This document shows, piece by piece, positions 5,981-12,284 of a DNA stretch of 12,284 nt. The notes beneath the pieces were generated by a model that searched no databases, was not told the DNA's origin, and saw only the letters and a list, made by a program, of their open reading frames with translations. This DNA is from Bacteroidales bacterium (GTDB lineage: Bacteria > Bacteroidota > Bacteroidia > Bacteroidales > F082): the NCBI GenBank assembly GCA_020853175.1, contig JADYZK010000049.1:1-12284 (forward strand), written 5' to 3'. Every line of letters begins with the position of its first letter. The stretch's first letter is position 1. Position numbers and translations under genes: made by a program.

Positions 5981-6047
5981 GCAAAAATGAGGCAAAGCAA
6001 CCTCTATCTCAATGCTGATTGAGATAGAGGTTTTGCGCCTATTTTGC
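5981..6047 (+). terminator. Extended rplL-rpoB intergenic hairpin (attenuator or RNase III site candidate)
   Basis: The core is a perfect 15-bp stem, AACCTCTATCTCAAT (5999-6013) with ATTGAGATAGAGGTT (6018-6032), around the loop GCTG. Outer pairing extends it: AGGC (5990-5993) with GCCT (6037-6040), and GCAAAA (5981-5986) with TTTTGC (6042-6047), with small bulges between. Only a short TTTT follows the core. In E. coli the rplL-rpoB gap holds a partial terminator and an RNase III site; this structure is in the same place. Partial termination is inferred. Confidence 0.6.
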
Positions 6048-6081
6048 ATTTGTGAATATTGTTTCTTTTTATTTTTAACCC

Positions 6082-6097
6082 GCCTGCCTCAACAGGC
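6082..6097 (+). promoter_or_regulatory. GC-rich hairpin just upstream of the rpoB start
   Basis: GCCTG (6082-6086) and CAGGC (6093-6097) pair around CCTCAA, ending 18 bases before the proposed TTG start of rpoB. It stands out in an AT-rich leader. It could affect ribosome access or be a remnant of a dispersed GC-rich palindrome. Its role is unknown. Confidence 0.35.
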
Positions 6098-6115
6098 TTC
6101 CAAAACATTAAGACC

Positions 6116-9100
6116 TTGGCAGTAAAATCATCCGAAAGAATCAGTTTCGCATCCACGAAAAACATAATTAAATATCCGGATTTTCTGGATATCCAGCTAC
6201 AATCTTTTCAAGATTTTTTCCAACTGGATACCAACACCGAGAACCGAAAAGAAGAAGGACTTTATAAGGTTTTCGCTGAGAATTTCCCCATAACGGATGC
6301 TCGAAACAATTTTGTACTCGAATTTCTTGACTATTTCGTAGATCCACCGCGCTACACCATTGAAGAGTGCATCGAACGTGGACTTACTTACAGCGTACCC
6401 CTTAAAGCAAAGCTCAAGCTTTATTGTACTGATCCCGAGCATGAAGACTTTGAAACAATAGTGCAAGATGTCTATTTGGGAATGATCCCTTATATGACAC
6501 CCAAAGGCACTTTTGTTGTCAACGGTGCCGAACGCGTTGTGGTTTCACAATTGCATCGTTCGCCTGGCGTTTTCTTCGGGCAGCACAAACATGCCAACGG
6601 CACACAGCTTTATTCGGCCAGAATCATCCCCTTCAAAGGATCGTGGATGGAATTCTCAACCGATATCAACAACGTCATGTATGCCTACATTGACAGAAAG
6701 AAAAAATTACCCGTTACCACCCTGCTCCGCGCAATTGGTTTTGAAACAGACAAGGATATCCTTGAAATTTTCAACCTCGCCGAAGAAGTTAAAGTAAGCA
6801 AAGCAGGTCTAAAACGTGTTTTAGGCCGAAAATTGGCTGCAAGGGTCGTGCGGTCTTGGATCGAAGATTTTGTAGATGAAGACACCGGTGAAGTGGTTTC
6901 CATCGAGCGAAATGAAGTTATCATTGAGCGTGAAACCATTCTCGAAAACGATCATATTGACCTTATCGTTGATTCGGGAGTAAAGGCAATTCTCCTGCAT
7001 CGCGAGGACTTTAACACCTCCGAATATTCGATCATTTTTAACACGCTGCAAAAAGATACTGCCAACTCCGAAAAAGAGGCAGTTGAGTTTATTTACCGAC
7101 AGTTAAGAAATGCAGAGCCACCCGATGAGGAAACGGCTCGGGGAATTATTGATAAATTGTTCTTCTCCGATAAACGTTATGATTTAGGAGAAGTTGGCCG
7201 TTACAGGATCAACCGTAAACTCAATTTAAGTACTTCTGCCGACACCAAAGTTCTAACCAAAGAAGACATCATCTCTATCATTAAATACTTGGTTGAACTC
7301 GCCAATGCGAAAACTGAAGTTGATGATATTGACCACTTGAGTAATCGCCGTGTGCGTACAGTTGGCGAACAACTTTATGCCCAGTTTGGAGTTGGTTTGG
7401 CACGTATGGCACGCACCATTCGTGAGCGCATGAACGTTCGCGACAACGAGGTGTTTACTCCAACCGACCTGATCAACGCTAAGACACTTTCGTCGGTCAT
7501 CAATTCCTTTTTTGGCACCAACCAACTTTCGCAGTTCATGGATCAAACCAACCCACTGTCGGAAGTTACTCATAAAAGAAGAATTTCAGCCCTCGGACCT
7601 GGAGGTCTCTCACGCGAAAGAGCCGGTTTTGAGGTGCGTGACGTTCACTACACCCATTATGGCCGTTTATGTACCATTGAAACACCGGAAGGCCCCAACA
7701 TCGGATTGATTTCTTCTTTGTGTGTTTATGCTAAAATCAATAAATTAGGATTCATTGAGACTCCTTATCGGGTAGTAAATGAAGGAGTTGTTGACCTAAA
7801 CAACGCTCCTGTTTATCTTAGTGCCGAAGAAGAAGAAGATAAAATCATCGCCCAGGCAACCACCGCGATGCAAAAGTCAGGTCTTTTCGAAGAGGAAAGG
7901 GTAAAAGTTAGGTATCTTGCCGATTATCCCATTATTGACCGTGAAAAGGTTGACTTAATTGACGTGGCTCCTAACCAAATTGCGTCTATCGCAGCTTCAC
8001 TTATTCCCTTCCTCGAACATGATGATGCCAACCGCGCCCTCATGGGATCGAACATGATGCGTCAGGCTGTACCTCTTTTACAACCTGAAACACCCATTGT
8101 TGGAACCGGAATTGAGCGTTCAGTTGCCGAAGATTCACGTGTGCTTATCAATGCAGAAGGCGAAGGTGAAGTGATCTTTGTGGATGCAACTAAAATTACG
8201 ATACGCTACGACCGAACCGAAGAAGAAAAAATTCTTAGTTTCGATGAGGATGTGAAAACATATCATCTCACCAAATATATCCGCACCAACCAAAACACAA
8301 GCATCAACCTTAAACCTATCGTTCATAGAGGCGATCGTGTTACCAAAGGAATGGTTTTGTGCGAAGGATATGCCACCCAAAATGGCGAACTTGCCATCGG
8401 ACGCAATCTGATGGTGGCTTTCATGCCTTGGAAAGGATACAATTTTGAGGATGCTATTGTTATCTCGGAAAGAATTGTAAAAGAAGACGTCTTCACCTCT
8501 ATCCACATCGAAGAATTTTCACTCGAAGTGAGAGATACCAAACGTGGTATTGAAGAGCTTACCAATGATATTCCAAACGTAAGTGCCGAAGCTACCAAAG
8601 ACCTCGACGAAAACGGACTCATCCGTATTGGTGCCGAAGTTACCGAAGGCGACATTTTGATTGGAAAAATTACTCCCAAAGGAGAAAGCGATCCAACACC
8701 TGAGGAGAAACTCCTTAGAGCCATCTTTGGCGATAAAGCTGGTGACGTGAAGAACGCCTCATTGAAAGCACCACCATCAATGAAAGGTGTAGTGATTGAC
8801 AAAAAACTGTTCTCAAGGGTTATCAAAGACCGCAAATCGAAAGCCAAAGACAAAGATTTGGTTCAAGAACTTGAAGACCAATTCAACCGCCAATCCACCG
8901 ACCTAAAAAATAAATTGGTTGACAAATTGTTGATGCTTCTCAATAATAGAACATCGCAAGGTGTGATGAATAACTACAAAGAAACCATCATCCCTAAGAA
9001 AGCCAAGTTCACACAAAAGTCGCTGTTAGCCATTGACTTTGCTTCTATAAATCCCAATAAGTGGACCACCGACAAGGAGGACAACGAAAAGATTAAGACG

Positions 9101-9922
9101 CTCATTCACAACTACAACATCAAGCACAAAGAGTATTATGGTATTTACAACCGTAAAAAGTTTGTAGCTACCGTTGGTGATGAGTTGCCCAATGGCATTG
9201 TTCAGATGGCAAAGGTGTATGTGGCCAAAAAACGCAAACTCAATATCGGTGATAAAATGGCCGGTAGGCACGGTAACAAAGGGATTGTTGCCCGTATCGT
9301 GCGCGAAGAAGACATGCCTTTCTTGGAAGATGGCACACCCGTTGACATTGTTTTGAATCCTCTTGGTGTTCCTTCACGTATGAACCTCGGACAGATTTAC
9401 GAAACTGTTTTGGGTTGGGCCGGAGCTAAACTTGGTGTTAAATTTGCCACCCCCATCTTTGATGGAGCGCACATTGACGAAATCAACGGCTACCTCACCA
9501 AAGCAGGACTTCCCGAAAACGGAAGCGTATATCTTTATGACGGTGGAACCGGCGAACGCTTTGACCAGCCAGCTACTGTAGGATACATTTATATGTTGAA
9601 ACTGCACCACATGGTTGACGACAAAATGCACGCCCGCTCCATCGGACCTTACTCTCTGATTACGCAGCAACCCCTTGGAGGTAAAGCCCAGTTTGGGGGA
9701 CAACGTTTTGGTGAGATGGAAGTTTGGGCTCTCGAAGCCTTTGGCGCCAGCAACATCTTGCAGGAAATTCTCACCGTTAAATCGGATGATGTTGTGGGCA
9801 GAGCCAAAACATACGAAGCCATCGTGAAAGGCGATAATATGCCAACGCCGGGCATACCCGAATCGTTTAATGTACTCATCCACGAACTTCGCGGTTTAGG
9901 CCTCGAAATAACTTTCGACTAA
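6116..9922 (+). CDS. rpoB: DNA-directed RNA polymerase subunit beta
   Basis: Beta subunit, 1268 residues from the TTG at 6116. It pairs with beta' to form the catalytic core. No in-frame ATG lies near the N-terminus. TTG 6116 gives [16 protein letters not shown], matching how Bacteroidota RpoB proteins begin. The earlier in-frame TTG at 6059 would add 19 unrelated residues. Seen in order: protrusion and lobe domains; the rifampicin pocket [18 protein letters not shown] with D476, H486 and S491 in the sensitive state; [20 protein letters not shown]; the [13 protein letters not shown] fork region; and the active-site loop [12 protein letters not shown] (1045-1056) with K1047 and K1055. The C-terminal clamp includes [21 protein letters not shown]. 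Thr520 replaces the usual Pro of the CPIETPEGP motif. A strong hairpin precedes the gene and another follows it. Product certain; start likely. Confidence 0.97.
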   Translation: MAVKSSERISFASTKNIIKYPDFLDIQLQSFQDFFQLDTNTENRKEEGLYKVFAENFPITDARNNFVLEFLDYFVDPPRYTIEECIERGLTYSVPLKAKLKLYCTDPEHEDFETIVQDVYLGMIPYMTPKGTFVVNGAERVVVSQLHRSPGVFFGQHKHANGTQLYSARIIPFKGSWMEFSTDINNVMYAYIDRKKKLPVTTLLRAIGFETDKDILEIFNLAEEVKVSKAGLKRVLGRKLAARVVRSWIEDFVDEDTGEVVSIERNEVIIERETILENDHIDLIVDSGVKAILLHREDFNTSEYSIIFNTLQKDTANSEKEAVEFIYRQLRNAEPPDEETARGIIDKLFFSDKRYDLGEVGRYRINRKLNLSTSADTKVLTKEDIISIIKYLVELANAKTEVDDIDHLSNRRVRTVGEQLYAQFGVGLARMARTIRERMNVRDNEVFTPTDLINAKTLSSVINSFFGTNQLSQFMDQTNPLSEVTHKRRISALGPGGLSRERAGFEVRDVHYTHYGRLCTIETPEGPNIGLISSLCVYAKINKLGFIETPYRVVNEGVVDLNNAPVYLSAEEEEDKIIAQATTAMQKSGLFEEERVKVRYLADYPIIDREKVDLIDVAPNQIASIAASLIPFLEHDDANRALMGSNMMRQAVPLLQPETPIVGTGIERSVAEDSRVLINAEGEGEVIFVDATKITIRYDRTEEEKILSFDEDVKTYHLTKYIRTNQNTSINLKPIVHRGDRVTKGMVLCEGYATQNGELAIGRNLMVAFMPWKGYNFEDAIVISERIVKEDVFTSIHIEEFSLEVRDTKRGIEELTNDIPNVSAEATKDLDENGLIRIGAEVTEGDILIGKITPKGESDPTPEEKLLRAIFGDKAGDVKNASLKAPPSMKGVVIDKKLFSRVIKDRKSKAKDKDLVQELEDQFNRQSTDLKNKLVDKLLMLLNNRTSQGVMNNYKETIIPKKAKFTQKSLLAIDFASINPNKWTTDKEDNEKIKTLIHNYNIKHKEYYGIYNRKKFVATVGDELPNGIVQMAKVYVAKKRKLNIGDKMAGRHGNKGIVARIVREEDMPFLEDGTPVDIVLNPLGVPSRMNLGQIYETVLGWAGAKLGVKFATPIFDGAHIDEINGYLTKAGLPENGSVYLYDGGTGERFDQPATVGYIYMLKLHHMVDDKMHARSIGPYSLITQQPLGGKAQFGGQRFGEMEVWALEAFGASNILQEILTVKSDDVVGRAKTYEAIVKGDNMPTPGIPESFNVLIHELRGLGLEITFD

Positions 9923-9931
9923 AAAATCATT

Positions 9932-9958
9932 ATGCAGCCTCAGTTTCTGAGGCTGCAT
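9932..9958 (+). promoter_or_regulatory. 12-bp perfect hairpin between rpoB and rpoC
   Basis: ATGCAGCCTCAG (9932-9943) and CTGAGGCTGCAT (9947-9958) pair perfectly around TTT. It lies 9 bases after the rpoB stop and 33 bases before rpoC, with A-rich sequence before it but only TT after it. It resembles a terminator stem, yet full termination here would starve rpoC and no promoter is seen before rpoC. An mRNA-stabilising or processing element, or a weak attenuator, is more likely. Confidence 0.5.
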
Positions 9959-9991
9959 TTCACAATCTTTTAACTAACAGATCACAATAAT

Positions 9992-12284
9992 ATGGCTTTC
10001 AGGAAAGACAGTACGATCAGCAGCAACTTTTCAAAAATAACCATTAGCCTTGCTTCTCCCGAATCCATTCTGGAACGTTCGAGTGGCGAGGTCCTCAAAC
10101 CTGAAACAATCAATTACAGGACATACAAACCCGAACGAGATGGGCTGTTCTGTGAACGCATTTTCGGACCAGTAAAAGACTGGGAATGCCATTGTGGCAA
10201 ATACAAACGGATCAGATATAAAGGAATCATTTGCGACCGTTGCGGTGTTGAAGTTACTGAGAAAAAAGTAAGAAGAGAACGCATGGGACACATTCAATTG
10301 GTGGTTCCTGTCGCACATATTTGGTATTTCCGCTCATTGCCCAACAAAATTGGTGCATTGCTTGGATTACAAACCAAAAAACTCGATATGATCATCTATT
10401 ATGAAAGATACGTGATCATTCAGCCGGGCATAAAATTAGAAGCAGGCTTGCAAGTGATGGATTTCCTCACTGAAGAAGAATATATTGATATTGTTGAGGC
10501 TTTGCCGGCCGACAATCAGCATCTACCTGATTCTGACCCCAACAAGTTTATTGCCAAAATGGGTGCAGAAGCCATTCATGATTTGCTGGCACGCCTCGAT
10601 TTGGATCAAATTTCATTTGACCTGCGTCACAAAGCCAACACTGAAACATCGCAACAACGGAAACAAGAAGCTCTTAAACGTCTTCAGGTGTTTGAAGCCT
10701 TCCGCGATGCCCGTTCACGCATTGAAAATCGTCCCGAATGGATGATAACCAAGGTGGTTCCGGTGATTCCTCCGGAGCTTAGGCCACTGGTGCCGCTGGA
10801 TGGTGGACGTTTTGCCACCTCCGACCTTAACGACCTCTACCGCAGGGTTATCATTCGCAACAACCGTTTGAAAAGACTCATCGAAATTAAAGCTCCTGAC
10901 GTAATCATGCGCAACGAAAAACGTATGTTGCAGGAAGCTGTTGATTCGTTGTTCGATAACTCACGTAAGGCCAGTGCCGTAAAAACAGAATCAAATCGTC
11001 CACTTAAATCGCTAAGCGACAGCTTGAAAGGTAAACAAGGACGTTTCCGTCAAAACTTACTGGGAAAGCGCGTTGACTATTCAGGCCGTTCGGTAATCGT
11101 GGTTGGTCCTGAGCTGAACTTGAACGAATGTGGAATTCCAAAAGACATGGCTTCCGAGCTGTTTAAGCCGTTCATCATTCGCAAAATGCTGGAACGTGGC
11201 ATTGTAAAGACAGTTAAATCAGCCAAAAAAATCGTTGACAGAAAAGATCCTATCGTTTGGGATATTCTCGAAAACATTCTTAAAGGTCATCCCATTTTGC
11301 TGAACCGCGCCCCTACCCTTCACCGTTTAGGGATTCAAGCCTTTCAGCCTAAGCTCGTTGAAGGAAAAGCCATTCAGCTGCACCCTTTAGTATGTACCGC
11401 TTTCAATGCCGACTTTGACGGTGACCAAATGGCCGTTCACGTGCCGCTTGGAAATGCCGCCGTTTTGGAAGCTCAAATCTTGATGCTGGCTTCGCACAAC
11501 ATCCTCAATCCTGCAAATGGCGCACCTATCACTGTTCCTTCTCAGGACATGGTTCTTGGGTTATACTACATCACCAAAGCACGCAAAAGCACTCCTGATC
11601 ATCCTGTAAAAGGTGAAGGAATGCGCTTTTATGCACCAGAGGAAGTGATTATTGCCTACAATGAAAAAAGGGCCGATCTTCACGCCATCATCCATGTAAA
11701 AGTTGACATCAAAGAAGGAGATACCATCGTGAATAAACTTACCGAAACAACAGTAGGTAGGGTTCTGTTTAACGAAGTAGTTCCAAAAGGTTATGGTTTC
11801 GTCAATCAACTTCTTACAAAGAAATCATTGCGCGATATCATCGGCTCAATGGTAAAAAAACAAGGAACAGCAGCTGCCGCGAAATTTTTGGATGACATCA
11901 AAAACCTAGGTTTTAAAATGGCTTTCAAGGGTGGACTTTCGTTTAACCTCAGCAATGTAAAAATACCGGCAGTAAAAGATGAATTGATCCGTCAAGCCGA
12001 CGAAGAAGTTTCAGAAGTTCTCGCCAACTACAATATGGGATTCATCACCAACAACGAACGCTACAACCAAATCATTGATATTTGGACACATACGAACTCA
12101 CGTTTGACCAATACGGTAATGACCAATCTGTCGCAAGACGATCAAGGCTTCAACCCTGTTTTCATGATGCTCGAATCAGGTGCGAGGGGTTCAAAAGAAC
12201 AAATCCGCCAGCTTTCAGGAATGAGGGGACTGATGGCCAAGCCGCAAAAATCAAGTGCCAGCGGTGGAGAAATTATCGAAAACC
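9992..12284 (+). CDS. rpoC: DNA-directed RNA polymerase subunit beta' (3'-truncated by window edge)
   Basis: Beta' subunit holding the catalytic magnesium site. The frame is open from ATG 9992 ([20 protein letters not shown]) to the right edge, giving 764 codons, a little over half of the roughly 1430 residues usual in Bacteroidota. The N-terminal zinc site is C66, C68, C81 and C84 ([16 protein letters not shown]). The clamp and lid region includes [24 protein letters not shown]. The catalytic NADFDGD is at 472-478, with the three Mg-binding Asp residues at 474, 476 and 478. The bridge helix region ([20 protein letters not shown], from about 729) lies near the edge; the trigger loop is outside. 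The reading frame is unbroken. The gene lies 69 bases after rpoB with no promoter or Shine-Dalgarno seen, so it is probably co-transcribed. Confidence 0.97.
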   Translation, partial: MAFRKDSTISSNFSKITISLASPESILERSSGEVLKPETINYRTYKPERDGLFCERIFGPVKDWECHCGKYKRIRYKGIICDRCGVEVTEKKVRRERMGHIQLVVPVAHIWYFRSLPNKIGALLGLQTKKLDMIIYYERYVIIQPGIKLEAGLQVMDFLTEEEYIDIVEALPADNQHLPDSDPNKFIAKMGAEAIHDLLARLDLDQISFDLRHKANTETSQQRKQEALKRLQVFEAFRDARSRIENRPEWMITKVVPVIPPELRPLVPLDGGRFATSDLNDLYRRVIIRNNRLKRLIEIKAPDVIMRNEKRMLQEAVDSLFDNSRKASAVKTESNRPLKSLSDSLKGKQGRFRQNLLGKRVDYSGRSVIVVGPELNLNECGIPKDMASELFKPFIIRKMLERGIVKTVKSAKKIVDRKDPIVWDILENILKGHPILLNRAPTLHRLGIQAFQPKLVEGKAIQLHPLVCTAFNADFDGDQMAVHVPLGNAAVLEAQILMLASHNILNPANGAPITVPSQDMVLGLYYITKARKSTPDHPVKGEGMRFYAPEEVIIAYNEKRADLHAIIHVKVDIKEGDTIVNKLTETTVGRVLFNEVVPKGYGFVNQLLTKKSLRDIIGSMVKKQGTAAAAKFLDDIKNLGFKMAFKGGLSFNLSNVKIPAVKDELIRQADEEVSEVLANYNMGFITNNERYNQIIDIWTHTNSRLTNTVMTNLSQDDQGFNPVFMMLESGARGSKEQIRQLSGMRGLMAKPQKSSASGGEIIEN

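Noticed and set aside
6049..6077. A second Bacteroidota promoter before rpoB (TTTG and TATTTTTA)
   Set aside because: The -7 element lacks the final G and the spacer is 17 rather than 19-21 bases. Too weak to annotate; mentioned in the TTG-start finding.
8323..8853. 176-codon antisense frame inside rpoB
   Set aside because: Serine-rich, low-complexity translation, fully covered by a conserved gene. A shadow frame.
9374..9883. 169-codon antisense frame inside rpoB
   Set aside because: It overlaps the most conserved part of rpoB and shows no known motif or start signal.

Overview
This window is a compact housekeeping locus from a member of the Bacteroidota (Bacteroidetes). Four things support that. 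The RpoB, RpoC, EF-Tu and NusG sequences read like that phylum. Most genes lack a Shine-Dalgarno sequence. The tRNA genes do not encode CCA. One intergenic region carries a phylum-type promoter (TTTG, 19 bases, TAnnTTTG). I cannot place it more finely from sequence alone; the RpoB and EF-Tu sequences look closest to Bacteroidales-like lineages. No phage, IS, CRISPR or defence genes were found, and every gene is on the + strand.

Layout. (1) Positions 1-718: the 3' part of a Xer-type tyrosine recombinase gene cut by the window edge. (2) 750-1046: a short-form ribosome hibernation factor gene. (3) 1047-1199: an AT-rich intergenic region with repeated GACATTTT words, a promoter and a hairpin. (4) 1200-1537: four tRNA genes, Thr(TGT), Tyr(GTA), Gly(TCC) and Thr(GGT). 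(5) 1577-2764: tuf. (6) 2786-2819: a long hairpin, then tRNA-Trp(CCA) at 2828-2900. (7) 2922-5965: secE, nusG, rplK, rplA, rplJ and rplL. (8) 6116-9922: rpoB, apparently starting at TTG, then rpoC from 9992 cut by the right edge. No stretch longer than about 155 bases lacks a gene.

How the genes work together. The locus joins charged-tRNA delivery (tRNAs, EF-Tu), a Sec translocon subunit (SecE), transcription elongation and antitermination (NusG), the L1 and L12 stalks of the 50S subunit, and the two large RNA polymerase subunits. The order tRNA-Thr/Tyr/Gly/Thr-tuf-secE-nusG-L11-L1-L10-L12-rpoB-rpoC is a very old bacterial arrangement, also known from E. coli (thrU-tyrU-glyT-thrT-tufB, secE-nusG, rplKAJL-rpoBC). 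Only one convincing promoter was seen for the part after the hibernation factor. Long perfect hairpins lie after tuf, rplL and rpoB and across the rplK stop. They are good candidates for adjusting relative output or processing the transcript.

I did not find a previously undescribed system. The points most worth checking are: the promoter/terminator overlap before the tRNAs; the consensus Shine-Dalgarno before the hibernation factor; the rplL-rpoB hairpin and TTG start; the rpoB-rpoC hairpin; and an unusual Thr in a conserved RpoB motif.
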